64,000 nt of DNA from Thermogemmatispora sp042408965 (GCA_042408965.1 JBHOQN010000034.1:4527-68526); one strand, 5' to 3'. Shown: positions 42,786-52,162, counted from the stretch's first letter. The notes: generated by a model not told the origin, from the letters alone. Numbers and translations: made by a program.

Positions 42786-42897
42786 ACGCCCCTGGCCCGG
42801 CCGCACGCCGCCCCTGGCCCGGCCGCGCATCGACACTGATGCGCGGCTGCCATTGCGGCCCCCAGAAGGAGGCCCGCCCTCAGACAGCCAGAGCACC

Positions 42898-44466
42898 TCA
42901 ATGGCGGAAGTGGCGCCGTCCCGTGAAAATCATGGCAATGGCGTGCTGGTTCGCCACGCGAATCGACTCCTCGTCGCGGATCGAGCCGCCAGGCTGGATG
43001 ATCGCCGTCACTCCCGCCTTAGCCGCCGCCTCCACGCCGTCGGCGAAGGGAAAGAAGGCATCCGAAGCGAGCACCGCGCCCCGCGCGCGCGAGCCGGCCT
43101 TCTCCACAGCAAGCTGCACACTGGTCACGCGGTTCATCTGACCCGCGCCCACACCCACCAGCGCCAGCTTGTGAGCCAGCACAATGGCATTCGACTTCAC
43201 ATGGCGCACCGCCTTCCAGGCGAACATCAGATCCGTCATCTCCTCCAGTGTAGGCTTACGCTCCGTGACCACGCGATATTCCAGCTCATGCTCACCGATC
43301 ACATCCGCCGTCTGCAGGAGCAGCCCCCCACTCACGCTGCGCACATCGAAGCGACCAGACTTGAAGACCTGTGCGTTCAACGTGGCAGGATCGAGCGAGG
43401 CATGCGTCGCCAGCAGGCGCAGGTTCTTCTTCTGGCGCAGGACGGCCAGCGCCTCCGGCGTGAAATCGGGAGCGATAACGGCCTCATAGAAGAGCTGATG
43501 GATCTCCTGCGCCACGTCCACATCGACCGTGCGATTACAGCCGATAATGCCGCCATAGGCAGAGACGGGATCACCCGCGTGCGCCCGGCGATAGGCCTCG
43601 ACCAGCGTGTCGCCACAGGCCAGGCCGCAGGGGTTCGTATGCTTGATGATCGCCACCGTGGGAGCCACGAAGCTGCCCGCGGCCGCCAGAGCCGCATCGA
43701 GATCGAGCAGATTATTGAACGACAGCTCCTTGCCATGCAGCACCTCGGCCGCCGCCACACTGGGCACGATCCCTCCCGCAGTCACGCCTCCCCAGCGGTA
43801 GAAGGCCGCGCGCTGATGCGGATTCTCCCCATAGCGCAGCGTCTGCACCCGCGTCAGGGGGAGCGTCAACTCCTCGGGGAAGTAGTCCGTGTCCTGCGAG
43901 CGCAGATACTCAGCGATGGCCGTATCATAGCTGGCCGTGTACTGGAAGGCCAGCGCCGCCAGGCGTCGGCGCGTCTCCAGGCTGACCTCCCCGCGCTCGC
44001 GCCACTCCTCCAGCACGGGCGCATAATCCTGCGGGCGCACCAGCACCAGCACATCCTGAAAATTCTTGGCGGCCGCCCGTATGAGGGTCACCCCCCCGAT
44101 ATCGATCTGCTCCTGCGCCTCCTCCAGCGTCACCCCTCCACGGCTGACGGTCTCCACAAAGGGATAGAGATTGACCACCACCAGGTCGATCGGCTCGATC
44201 TGATGCGCCGCCAGCTCGCTCATATGCCCTGGATCAGCGCGCCGCGCCAGAATGCCGCCGTAAATATGGGGATGCAGCGTCTTGACGCGCCCGCCAAGAA
44301 TCTCCGGAAACTGAATCAGGGCGCTGACGGGCTGCACCTCCACTTCGGCCGCCTGCAGCGCGGCCGCCGTGCCACCGGTTGCAAAAATAGTCACCTGCTG
44401 AGCCGCCAGGGCGCGGCCCAGCTCTGGAAGACCTTCACGGTTGGCAACACTGATAATTGCTCGCAT
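42898..44466 (-). CDS. purH: Bifunctional AICAR formyltransferase / IMP cyclohydrolase
   Basis: Catalyses the last two steps of de novo purine synthesis: formylation of AICAR with 10-formyl-THF, then ring closure to IMP. The N-terminal cyclohydrolase (MGS-like) domain has SVANREGLPELGRAL and FATGGTAAAL, then GGRVKTLHPHIYGGIL. The transformylase domain has LRYGENPHQRAAFYR, IKHTNPCGLA and SDAFFPFADGVEAAAKAGVTAIIQPGGSIRD. At 522 residues the length is typical. ATG 44466 follows AAAGGA; an in-frame extension to 44562 runs through the GCC-rich repeat and is unlikely to be translated. Confidence 0.96.
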   Translation of the reverse strand: MRAIISVANREGLPELGRALAAQQVTIFATGGTAAALQAAEVEVQPVSALIQFPEILGGRVKTLHPHIYGGILARRADPGHMSELAAHQIEPIDLVVVNLYPFVETVSRGGVTLEEAQEQIDIGGVTLIRAAAKNFQDVLVLVRPQDYAPVLEEWRERGEVSLETRRRLAALAFQYTASYDTAIAEYLRSQDTDYFPEELTLPLTRVQTLRYGENPHQRAAFYRWGGVTAGGIVPSVAAAEVLHGKELSFNNLLDLDAALAAAGSFVAPTVAIIKHTNPCGLACGDTLVEAYRRAHAGDPVSAYGGIIGCNRTVDVDVAQEIHQLFYEAVIAPDFTPEALAVLRQKKNLRLLATHASLDPATLNAQVFKSGRFDVRSVSGGLLLQTADVIGEHELEYRVVTERKPTLEEMTDLMFAWKAVRHVKSNAIVLAHKLALVGVGAGQMNRVTSVQLAVEKAGSRARGAVLASDAFFPFADGVEAAAKAGVTAIIQPGGSIRDEESIRVANQHAIAMIFTGRRHFRH

Positions 44467-44997
44467 GCAATGATCCTTTCGCTGGCCTGAATAGCCACAA
44501 TTCACCGGCCATCTCCGCCCGCGCCGCCCGCGCCGCCCGCGCCGCCCGCACCACTGCATCACTGCATATCAGAGGCACATTCGTTCGCGCCGCCCGGCGC
44601 AGGGGCGCGCGAGAGAGACCGGCCCTCCGAGCCAGTGCCAGCCACTTCCCCGGCGGCACCTGGCCAGAAGGAATTTCAATGCATAGTATAGCAAAGATGC
44701 CCGAGGGCACGGAGAGCGGGGCAGCCTCACAGACCCCGGCGCGACCCCGCTCGGACAACGCACAGCGCGGATCGCCCCACCAGCGGCGCCAGGCTATGAA
44801 GAAATCTTAACCGATTTGTGGTACTTTCCTGCTATCAGCAGACGAAAGGCTAAAGAGCGGCAGGGTTCTGGGGTAATATCTCAACCAGATCAACCATTGC
44901 GCACTATTCAATACAAGGACCACGCAAGACATCTCAGCAGGATTCAGGCTGCAGCACTACGCTGCACACCTGCACACAAGGGGGTCAGAAGCAACGT
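44467..44997. other. Intergenic region upstream of purH
   Basis: About 530 bases between divergent genes. It contains the 9-bp GCC-rich tandem repeat at 44516-44550 and, on the minus strand, a TATACT box in the 44684-44692 interval without a good -35. No riboswitch of the purine type was recognised by eye and no gene is supported. Confidence 0.5.
44516..44550. repeat. 9-bp GC-only tandem repeat (CGCCCGCGC)n
   Basis: Almost four perfect copies of a 9-bp unit lie 50 bases upstream of the purH start codon on its transcript side, so they would be in the purH leader. Confidence 0.85.
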
Positions 44998-46482
44998 ATG
45001 CTCACACTCAAAGAGGCCACCCGGCCGACCGAACGCGCTCCCTCTCCTGAGCGCAAGAGGCGTCAGCGCCGTTTCTCTCCGCTGATGCTGGTGGGGGTGC
45101 TGGTGCCGCTGATGCTGGCGCTGATCGGGGGAGCGCTCTATGTGCTGCCGCGTGTCCTGGGAACGCACGCAGCGACCAACGCAGCAGTCAATGCCGACTG
45201 CACCCTGATCGTCCCGGAGCACCCGCTGACGGCCCACGGCCTGGCGACGCCCTACCAGCTCGTAGCGACCGACCCGGCGCAGGGTCCCTGCCACGAGGCC
45301 AACGCCGATCAAGCGGCCTTTGTGCAGGCAGCAGTCATCGACCCCGCCACGGGGCAGATCTCTGTCTACGATCCGCTGGTGATCGACAGGGGGAGCCGGC
45401 CCGCCATCGCGCCCGTCGTGCCACAGTTGCCGGCCCAGGGAATCGTCGCCATCTGGTTCGGCTTCAACGGAGAGAACCTGACACTGCGCGGGAGCGGCAA
45501 CAGCCTGGCCGAGGCCCACTGCGTGAACGGCATCCGCGGCTCGATCTTTGGCCAGTTCGCCTACTGCAACGCGCCCGCCTTCTTCCAGGCAGCCAACCGC
45601 GCCATTCACGCCGGCAAGCTCAAGCCGCCGCGCCTGGGGATGGCCCGCGACGGACTGCCCTGTCCCAGCGTGCGCGACTTCTCGGTCGTCGACCAGGACC
45701 AGAGCGATAACGTCACCACCGCCTATCTGATCACCCGAGACGGCCGCAGCGCCCAGATGACGACGCGCAACATCGCCCGCTTGCAGAACGCCCAGCCACA
45801 GGTCAACGGCAGCGATAACCGCCTGCTGGTGATCGGCATCGACGGCGCCCTCGGCTGCAAGCCCTGGATGGCCCCCGACCTGGCCGATCCGGGGAAGACC
45901 ACCACCGCGCTGCCCCTCGACGAGCTGCAGGCCGCCGTCTGGCAGACCGCCCCGGTGGCCCTCGTGCCCAACGGCGATCCCATGGTGACCGTCAACGGCC
46001 ATCCTAACCTGACCAAGCTCAACGCCTACCGCGCCGGCGTGGATCAGCCCCTGGTCAGCAACGCCACGCTCTCCAGCACCGTGCTCTACTGCGACAACCT
46101 GCTGGCCGTGGCCCCCATGCGCCTGCTGGTCGACGCCCATCTGACAAAGCCACTGCCGTCGCCGGACCCCGCGGCCGCCAACTCGCTCTTCACCTTCCTG
46201 GCGCAGCGCTTCGTGACCTCCTTCGAGGCCGACGGCCTCAACTGCACCCGGCTGCTCCACCTGCCGGACCCCGTCCAGGTGCAGCGCACAGCCCAGGGCG
46301 TGGCCATCGCCGCGACGATCAACGGCGAGCTGATCAAGACACCGCTGGACTGCAACGTCAACGGCACCCTGGTGGTGGGCTGCAACGGCACCACGACCAT
46401 CAACGGCCAGACCTGCAGCCTGATGACCGATCGGCGCAATCACCAGATCGTCATCACCTGCCCGGCCCGCAACCAGCAATAA
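44998..46482 (+). CDS. Membrane-anchored extracytoplasmic protein, unknown
   Basis: 494 residues. A basic N-terminus (ERKRRQRRFS) precedes one membrane helix (PLMLVGVLVPLMLALIGGALYVL, ~29-51), and the remainder is outside the cell. The outer part has about twelve Cys residues likely to form disulfides (ADCTLIVPEHPLTAHGLATPYQ, HCVNGI, FAYCNAPAFF, LGCKPWMAPDL, LNCTRLLHLP, VGCNGTTTINGQTC). I do not recognise the family; the repeated NG-T and Cys spacing suggests a secreted beta-rich fold. It is followed by a strong terminator and stands alone. Confidence 0.7.
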   Translation: MLTLKEATRPTERAPSPERKRRQRRFSPLMLVGVLVPLMLALIGGALYVLPRVLGTHAATNAAVNADCTLIVPEHPLTAHGLATPYQLVATDPAQGPCHEANADQAAFVQAAVIDPATGQISVYDPLVIDRGSRPAIAPVVPQLPAQGIVAIWFGFNGENLTLRGSGNSLAEAHCVNGIRGSIFGQFAYCNAPAFFQAANRAIHAGKLKPPRLGMARDGLPCPSVRDFSVVDQDQSDNVTTAYLITRDGRSAQMTTRNIARLQNAQPQVNGSDNRLLVIGIDGALGCKPWMAPDLADPGKTTTALPLDELQAAVWQTAPVALVPNGDPMVTVNGHPNLTKLNAYRAGVDQPLVSNATLSSTVLYCDNLLAVAPMRLLVDAHLTKPLPSPDPAAANSLFTFLAQRFVTSFEADGLNCTRLLHLPDPVQVQRTAQGVAIAATINGELIKTPLDCNVNGTLVVGCNGTTTINGQTCSLMTDRRNHQIVITCPARNQQ

Positions 46483-46525
46483 CGCACCCCTGAAGAGGTC
46501 GCCAGCCAGGCGAGAGAGAACACAA

Positions 46526-46563
46526 GAGAGGGAGCGGATCAGAGCACTGACCCGCTCCCTCTC
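46526..46563. terminator. Bidirectional terminator hairpin
   Basis: A 12-bp perfect stem (GAGAGGGAGCGG, 46526-46537, with CCGCTCCCTCTC, 46552-46563) is followed on the plus strand by GTTTGCTTT. It sits between the convergent anchored-protein gene and rpmA and could serve both. Confidence 0.7.
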
Positions 46564-46629
46564 GTTTGCTTTGCCTGGGTTGGCGCGGCACTGACGCTCG
46601 CCCGCGCGATGCGTGTGCGTATGCGCCGG

Positions 46630-46935
46630 CTAGCTGGCCGACTCCCGCGACAGCAACTCCTCGACGGAGGGCCGACCGGGGAAGGTCGGATAGACGCTGA
46701 CCTTGCTCCGCGTGCGGGACGCATGGCCGAACTTGACGTAGCCATCGATGAGGGCGAAGAGCGTGTGATCGCGTCCAACGCCGACATGATCGCCCGGCTT
46801 GATCTTCGTGCCACGTTGACGCACAATGATCGTCCCGGCCGTCACGAGCTGGCCATCGTAGCGCTTGACGCCGAGCCGCTTCGAGTTGCTGTCGCGACCA
46901 TTGCGCGAGCTCCCTACACCTTTTTTATGTGCCAT
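46630..46935 (-). CDS. rpmA: 50S ribosomal protein L27
   Basis: Component of the large subunit near the peptidyl-transferase centre. The start MAHKKGVGSSRNGRDSNSKRLGVK is the family signature, with Ala-His-Lys at the N-terminus and no Firmicute-type cleavable leader. VRQRGTKIKPG and VGVGRDHTLFALIDG follow. The 101-residue length includes a ~15-residue C-terminal extra. It lies 11 bases after rplU, as in nearly all bacteria. Confidence 0.97.
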   Translation of the reverse strand: MAHKKGVGSSRNGRDSNSKRLGVKRYDGQLVTAGTIIVRQRGTKIKPGDHVGVGRDHTLFALIDGYVKFGHASRTRSKVSVYPTFPGRPSVEELLSRESAS

Positions 46936-46946
46936 GCCTGCTTACC

Positions 46947-47447
46947 TCACTCTTCTGTCTGCGCCTCAGTCTCCTGGGGCCGCGCGCGGCGGCGGCGGCG
47001 CGTCCTGGGCTGCTCCTCGCCTCCCTCAGCCGCGCCAGCCTCAGGGGCAGTCGGCGTTGCCTCGACCGGAGAGACCTCAACGAGCGCAGCCTCCTCACCC
47101 GTCGAGGGGGCCCCGCCGGTCACCAGGCTGACCCCATCGACCAGCACATCGTCGATCGTCAGCAGCGTGATCTCCTGGCGATGGCCACGACGATGGCGAT
47201 AGCGCTTCTTCGACTTGTACTTGAAGACGATCACCTTCTCGCCCCGCCCATGGCGCCGGACGGTCGCCAGCACCTCGGCGTTCTCCACCAGGGGCCGGCC
47301 GATCAGCGAGCGATTGGCGTCGGAGACCAGCAGCACCTCGCCGAGGCGGACCTGCGCGCCCTCCTCGACAGGGAGGCGATTGACCTCGATGGTCTCGCCA
47401 ACCTCGACCTTGAATTGTCTTCCACCACTTTTAATGACTGCGAACAT
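46947..47447 (-). CDS. rplU: 50S ribosomal protein L21 with acidic tail
   Basis: Binds 23S rRNA in the large subunit. The first ~103 residues are canonical (MFAVIKSGGRQFKVEVGE, EVLATVRRHGRGEKVIVFKYKSKKRYRHRRGHRQ). The remaining ~63 residues are an Ala/Glu/Thr-rich tail ending in an RTRRRRRARP basic run, as found in Chloroflexota and actinobacterial L21. AAGGA is eight bases before the ATG. It leads the rplU-rpmA operon. The likely promoter is ~345 bases upstream, leaving a long leader. Confidence 0.96.
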   Translation of the reverse strand: MFAVIKSGGRQFKVEVGETIEVNRLPVEEGAQVRLGEVLLVSDANRSLIGRPLVENAEVLATVRRHGRGEKVIVFKYKSKKRYRHRRGHRQEITLLTIDDVLVDGVSLVTGGAPSTGEEAALVEVSPVEATPTAPEAGAAEGGEEQPRTRRRRRARPQETEAQTEE

Positions 47448-48031
47448 GCCTCTGTCCTTCTCTTTGATGCCGACTCCGCTCGCAGCGCCAGGATACGTTG
47501 AAGGCGTGGGTGGAGGCCTTCAGCACAGTTCCCGAGGCGCGCCGTCGCTTCCTTTCATTCCCCTGCAGCCCGTGACCCATATGCCCGGAGGGAGAGATAC
47601 CCCGCGGGCCAGAGGACGCCGCCCAGAGCGAGGGCAGGCCAGGCCTGCGAACACCGGGGAGAGAGGAGAGACACGGCCATCCTCTCCAGATACCATCAGG
47701 GTAGCTGACCAGCCAGCCTGACCGGGCCAGCCGGGCCAGAGCCAGAGCGGAGCGGGCGCATTGATGCGCACTGTTGCTTTTTACGCTCTGTCATGATAGC
47801 AATCTTCCAGCGGCTTTGTCAATAGCCACCTCTCCCAGGGCCTCCCCCGCCACGGATGCCACGGCCACGCCGCGCCGGAGCCGATGGTACCGCCTCTCCT
47901 GGCGCCCTGCCAGCCAGAAAGGCTACCGCTGGCGACTATCGGCCTGTGCTATGATATGCTATACTTGTCAAGATAGCGGCACTGACCGCCCGATGCAACC
48001 GCCTGGCAGGCCAGACTGGAGCACCCCGGAC
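47448..48031. other. Divergent region with a long rplU leader
   Basis: About 580 bases between rplU (leftward) and the MerR gene (rightward). The rplU promoter is at 47793-47822, so most of 47448-47786 is transcribed but untranslated leader. No tRNA or conserved riboswitch was recognised. Near 47945-47965 an AT-rich TATGCTATACT stretch may be the -10 of the MerR gene. Confidence 0.5.
47793..47822 (-). promoter_or_regulatory. rplU-rpmA promoter
   Basis: Minus strand: consensus -35 TTGACA (47817-47822), 18-bp spacer and -10 TATCAT (47793-47798). Predicted leader length is about 340 bases. Confidence 0.65.
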
Positions 48032-49219
48032 ATGCACGCAAAACAAGGGTATATTGAACGGCCCGACCTGGAACGCTACTCCGATAATCCGCTCTTCAAC
48101 ACCAAGGCCGTTGTCCAGCAAACCGGCGTTCCGGCTCCAACGCTCCGCGCGTGGGAGAACCGCTACGCTATCCTCGCGCCCGAACGGGCCAACAACGCCT
48201 ATCGCCTCTACTCCGAGCGCGACATCGCCCTTATCCGCTGGCTGAAGGAGCGCGTGGACAGCGGCATGGCCATCAGCCAGGCCATCGCCCTCTGGCGACA
48301 TCTCGAAGATGAGTATCAGAAAGTGCGCCACCTGCAGCGCGCGGAGAATCTGGCAGCCGAGCGCCGCCCGGCCTTCCAGATCGCCATCGAGACACGTCCC
48401 CAGGAGCCAGACGAGTCGGCGGGCGGTACCGCTGCCCCGGCTGGCCGCAGCCTGGTGGAGACCCTCACCAGGCTGCGCAACACGCCAGCGCCAGCATCAG
48501 GCCTCTCGACGCTGCTCCAGCCGCAGACCAGTCCGTCCACGCCGGCGCTCTACAACATCCAGACCATCCGCGAAGAGCTGATTGAGGCCTTCAAGTGCCT
48601 GGACGACGTGCGGGCGCAGCGCGTGATGGCCTCACTGCTCTCCCTCTACTCAGTCGAGGAGGTCTGCGCCGAGGTGGTGGTGCCCGTGCTCTGGCAGGTC
48701 GGCCAGCTCTGGGAGATGGGCCGCCTCAACGTCGCCGTCGAGCACTTCGCCAGCCAGTTCTTCCGCGGCTTCCTGACCAACCTTCTCTATATCTCAACCT
48801 ATCAGCAGGAGGGGGCCCCGATTATCTGCTGCTGCGCACCCGGCGAGCCACACGAGCTGGCTCCCCTGATGCTGACCCTCCTGCTGCGCCGCCGCGGTCT
48901 GCGCAGCATCTACCTGGGCCAGAGCATCGAGATCAGCGGCCTGCTGGAAGTGACCCGCTACCTGCAGCCCGCCATGCTCTGCATCTCCGTCACCATGCCG
49001 GCCTACGTCGCCACCCTGATCGACCTCGCACGCCGGGTGCAGGAGCTGCCCGCTCCACGCCCGCTGCTCACCTTCGGCGGCCAGGCCTTCCTGCACCATA
49101 GCGAGCTGGCCAGCCACGTACCCGGCGGCATCTACGTGAGCGGCAACCTGTACGCCATCCTCACCGATGTGCGCCGCCTCCTCGCCGAGCAACACGCCTC
49201 CACGGACCGCCCGGCCTGA
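48032..49219 (+). CDS. MerR-type regulator with cobalamin-binding domain (CarH-like)
   Basis: 395 residues. A MerR winged helix lies at the N-terminus (FNTKAVVQQTGVPAPTLRAWENRY, then NAYRLYSERDIALIRWLKE). After a linker comes a B12-binding helical bundle with the W-x9-E-H motif (W227, E237, H238), and then a Rossmann B12-binding domain with GEPHELAP, where H274 is a candidate lower axial ligand. These are the hallmarks of CarH/LitR light sensors, which hold DNA as tetramers with adenosylcobalamin in the dark and release it when light breaks the Co-C bond. No carotenoid genes are adjacent, so the target is unknown. The ATG choice rests on the MerR start; a longer frame exists. Confidence 0.87.
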   Translation: MHAKQGYIERPDLERYSDNPLFNTKAVVQQTGVPAPTLRAWENRYAILAPERANNAYRLYSERDIALIRWLKERVDSGMAISQAIALWRHLEDEYQKVRHLQRAENLAAERRPAFQIAIETRPQEPDESAGGTAAPAGRSLVETLTRLRNTPAPASGLSTLLQPQTSPSTPALYNIQTIREELIEAFKCLDDVRAQRVMASLLSLYSVEEVCAEVVVPVLWQVGQLWEMGRLNVAVEHFASQFFRGFLTNLLYISTYQQEGAPIICCCAPGEPHELAPLMLTLLLRRRGLRSIYLGQSIEISGLLEVTRYLQPAMLCISVTMPAYVATLIDLARRVQELPAPRPLLTFGGQAFLHHSELASHVPGGIYVSGNLYAILTDVRRLLAEQHASTDRPA

Positions 49220-49489
49220 GCACATCCCCGTACCCCTGCGCACCAGCCGCACCAGCAGAGCGGCGGCCCACCATTGCAGCCTCGCAGCGTACGACCAGAC
49301 CGCAGCATCAACGCCCCCCACTCCACGGGCTTGACACAGGCAGACCCCTTCCGCTTAACTGTATGACAGCAGGTCGGCCTGATACAGCCAGCAGGAGATC
49401 AGTGCCGGGCTGCGCCTGCTCGCCGAAGAAGAAGAACAGGCAGCCAGGCAACATCACCACCAACCAGAGAACCACTGAAAGGTAGAACC

Positions 49490-50620
49490 ATGGAAGCAGC
49501 TCTCTCAGACGTCCTCGTGATCGACCTCTCGCGCGTGCTGGCCGGGCCTTACTGCACCATGATCCTCGGCGACCTGGGCGCCACCGTCATCAAGGTCGAG
49601 CAGCCAGGCAAGGGCGACGACACGCGCCAGTTCGGCCCGCCCTACATCGCCGGCGAGAGCGCCTACTACCTGGGGCTGAACCGCAATAAACAGAGCATCA
49701 CCCTGGACTTCACCCGCGCCGAAGACAAAGCCCGCCTGATCGAGCTGATCAAGCAGGCCAGCGTGCTGGTGGAGAACTTCCGCCCTGGCACCCTCGCACG
49801 CCATGGACTGGGCTACGAGGACCTGCGCGCCCTCAATCCCGGCCTGATCTACTGCTCCATCAGCGGCTACGGCCAGACAGGACCCTATGCCGAGCGCGCC
49901 GGCTACGACTTCGTCGCGCAGGCCGAATCGGGCATCATGGCAGTCACTGGCGAGGTCGAGGGCGAACCGATGCGCGTGGGCACCCCCGTCGGCGACCTGA
50001 CGACCGGCACCTTCGCCTGCATCGCCATCCTGGCCGCCCTGCGCGTGCGCGACCAGACCGGACGCGGCCAGTACATCGACATCTCGCTGCTGGAGGCGAC
50101 CATCACCCTCCTGGGCAATGTGGCCTCCAATCACCTGATCTCCGGCGAGGAAGCGCGTCGCTACGGCAACGGCCATCCCAATATCGTCCCCTACCAGGCC
50201 TTCCGCACCCGCGACGGCTACATCGTGATCACCTGCGGCAACGACCGCCTCTTCCGCGCCTTCTGCCGCCTCCTCGGCCGCGAAGAGCTGGCCGACGACC
50301 TGCGCTTCGCCACCAACCCTCAGCGCGTGCACAACCGCGAGGCCCTGATCCCCATCCTGCAGGAGGTCCTGCTGCAGAAGGAGAGCGAGACCTGGCTCAC
50401 CGAGCTGCGGGCCGCTGGCATCCCCTGCGGCGCCATCAACAGCGTCAGCCAGGTCTTCAGCGATCCCCACATCCAGGCGCGCGGCCTCGTCTGGGAGTGC
50501 GAGCACCCGACGGCCGGCACCATCAAACTCGTTGGCTCGCCGCTGCACCTCTCAGAGACCCCGGCCCGCCTCTACAAGGCGCCGCCGCTGCTGGGCGAGG
50601 ACAACGAGCGCCTGCCATGA
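49490..50620 (+). CDS. Class III (CaiB/BaiF family) CoA-transferase
   Basis: 376 residues of the formyl-CoA transferase fold. The motif VLVIDLSRVLAGPYCTMILGDLGATVIKVE opens the protein. The acyl-CoA-forming Asp lies in the GNDRLFRAFC/PVGDLTTG context, and a GYGQTGPYAERAGYDFVAQA segment is typical of the family. It moves CoA between carboxylic acids (candidates include oxalate, succinate, carnitine or mesaconate); the substrate cannot be told. TTGACA at about 49332 lies upstream without a convincing -10. No acyl-CoA dehydrogenase partner is adjacent. Confidence 0.9.
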   Translation: MEAALSDVLVIDLSRVLAGPYCTMILGDLGATVIKVEQPGKGDDTRQFGPPYIAGESAYYLGLNRNKQSITLDFTRAEDKARLIELIKQASVLVENFRPGTLARHGLGYEDLRALNPGLIYCSISGYGQTGPYAERAGYDFVAQAESGIMAVTGEVEGEPMRVGTPVGDLTTGTFACIAILAALRVRDQTGRGQYIDISLLEATITLLGNVASNHLISGEEARRYGNGHPNIVPYQAFRTRDGYIVITCGNDRLFRAFCRLLGREELADDLRFATNPQRVHNREALIPILQEVLLQKESETWLTELRAAGIPCGAINSVSQVFSDPHIQARGLVWECEHPTAGTIKLVGSPLHLSETPARLYKAPPLLGEDNERLP

Positions 50621-50668
50621 GGTCCGCTCCACCTTCCTCCCCCCGCAACGAAGGGCAGAGCCAGAGCG

Positions 50669-50684
50669 GGAGCGCGCGCGCTCC
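50669..50684. terminator. Perfect GC palindrome after the CoA-transferase gene
   Basis: GGAGCGC-GC-GCGCTCC is a 16-base perfect palindrome about 50 bases past the stop codon. It could be a terminator stem but has no T-tract. Confidence 0.3.
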
Positions 50685-50834
50685 ATCGGCTGCGTCCGCT
50701 TCTTGGCACCCGAAATAGAATAGAAAACAAACAGCCATGACGAGGAGAGCGCTTCCGGGCGGCTCGCTCCCGGATCGTCCGTCTGGCCAGCAGCCCAGCA
50801 ACCACCACGGCGACCGCCAATCGGGTAGAGAAGG

Positions 50835-50864
50835 TTGTTCTTTCTCAGAGGATTACGCTATACT
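50835..50864 (+). promoter_or_regulatory. dnaN promoter
   Basis: -35 TTGTTC (50835-50840), 18-bp spacer and -10 TATACT (50859-50864), 44 bases before the dnaN start. Confidence 0.6.
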
Positions 50865-50908
50865 AAGCGAGAACTTTGCAGTGTCCTGGTAGTGTCTGGA
50901 GGAAAAAC

Positions 50909-52048
50909 GTGAAATTCATATGTAAACAGCAGGATCTGAGCCGCGGCCTCTCCGTTGTGAGCCACGCCGTCTCGAGCCGCAGCACACTGCCCATCCTGGC
51001 GAATATTTTGATGAACGCCGAGCAGGGGCGCCTCAAGCTCTCGGCGACCAACCTGGAGATCGGCATCAACTGCTGGGTCGAGGCTCAGGTGGAGGACGAG
51101 GGTACCACCACCATCCCGGCACGGCTCTTCACCGACCTGGTGAACAACCTGCCCGCCGGTAGCGTGCAGGTGACCGTCCAGCCGGAGACGCATCTGCTGA
51201 ATCTGCACTGTCTGGGGATCAACACCAACATCAAGGGCACCGATCCCTTGGAGTTTCCCCTGATTCCCACCGCCGAGGGCGGCGAGCCGCCCGTCCTGCT
51301 GGACGCCTCCCTGCTGAAGGAGATGATCGGCGAGGTGGCCTTCGCCGCCGCCAAAGACGAGTCGCGCCCGGTCTTCACCGGCGTCCTGGTCCAGGTCCAT
51401 CATGAGCAGGTGACCTTCGTGGCCGCTGACGCCTTCCGCCTGGCGGCTCGCACCGCCCCTCTGCCCGGCGAGGAGCAGGCCCGCGATGACATCCTCATTC
51501 CCGCACGCACCCTGACTGAGCTGGCGCGCATCCTGCCCAACGAGGGCCCCGTACAGATGATCGTCACGCCCAACCGCAGCCAGGTGCTCTTCCACACCGA
51601 ACAGATCGACCTGGTCTCGCGACTCCTGGATGGCACCTTCCCTAACTACCGCGCGATCATCCCGACGGAGTACAAGACACGCGCCGTGCTGGAGACGCGC
51701 GCCTTCGCCGAGCGCGTGAAGGCAGCAGCGCTCTTCGCCCGCAACAGCTCCAATATCACGCGCATCAAGATCGCCCCCGGCGGAAGCGACGGGCTGGAGG
51801 CCGGCTCCGTGACCGTCGAGGCGACGGCCGAGGACCTGGGCGACAGCACGAGCACGCTCAACGCCGCCGTCGATGGCGAGGAGATGCAGATCATCTTCAA
51901 CGTGGACTACCTGGTCGATGTGTTGAACGTGATTGATACGCCTGAGGTGGCGCTGGAGGTCACTTCGCCCACCCGGCCCGGTGTGGTGCGGCCGGTCGGT
52001 TCCACGGACTACACCTACGTGATCATGCCGATGCATACCAATCGCTGA
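50909..52048 (+). CDS. dnaN: DNA polymerase III subunit beta (sliding clamp)
   Basis: Ring-shaped processivity clamp of replication. 379 residues in three beta-clamp domains: MKFICKQQDLSRGLSVVSHAVSSRSTLPILANIL at the start, the middle KEMIGEVAFAAAKDESRPVFTGVLV, and the C-terminal YLVDVLN and YVIMPMH, which ends as clamps do (VMPMRL-like). GTG 50909 is seven bases after GGAGG; upstream frame is not conserved. recF follows 114 bases later. dnaA and gyrB, often clustered with these genes, are not in the window. Confidence 0.97.
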   Translation: MKFICKQQDLSRGLSVVSHAVSSRSTLPILANILMNAEQGRLKLSATNLEIGINCWVEAQVEDEGTTTIPARLFTDLVNNLPAGSVQVTVQPETHLLNLHCLGINTNIKGTDPLEFPLIPTAEGGEPPVLLDASLLKEMIGEVAFAAAKDESRPVFTGVLVQVHHEQVTFVAADAFRLAARTAPLPGEEQARDDILIPARTLTELARILPNEGPVQMIVTPNRSQVLFHTEQIDLVSRLLDGTFPNYRAIIPTEYKTRAVLETRAFAERVKAAALFARNSSNITRIKIAPGGSDGLEAGSVTVEATAEDLGDSTSTLNAAVDGEEMQIIFNVDYLVDVLNVIDTPEVALEVTSPTRPGVVRPVGSTDYTYVIMPMHTNR

Positions 52049-52162
52049 TGGGTCACGCAGCCTGCGCCGCGCCGGCGGGGCGCCGCGCCCGCCCCGCGCG
52101 CAGGCCCTTTCACCTCACCTGGCCACTCACCAGCAGAGCAGCGACGGATAGGTACGGGCCAC

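Noticed and set aside
44516..44550. GC-rich 9-bp repeats as a CRISPR-like array
   Set aside because: Units are adjacent without spacers; simple tandem repeat. No CRISPR array or cas gene is visible in the window.
45000..46480. Anchored Cys-rich protein as a penicillin-binding or lytic enzyme
   Set aside because: None of the SxxK, SxN, KTG or hydrolase motifs are present; left as unknown.
47940..47970. ATGATATGCTAT shared with the region before the TnpB-like start at 63,946
   Set aside because: A 12-base match of two -10-like AT-rich segments; no flanking similarity to suggest a common mobile end.
50621..50908. Possible replication origin upstream of dnaN
   Set aside because: No DnaA-box (TTATCCACA-like) cluster, no AT-rich unwinding region and no dnaA nearby.
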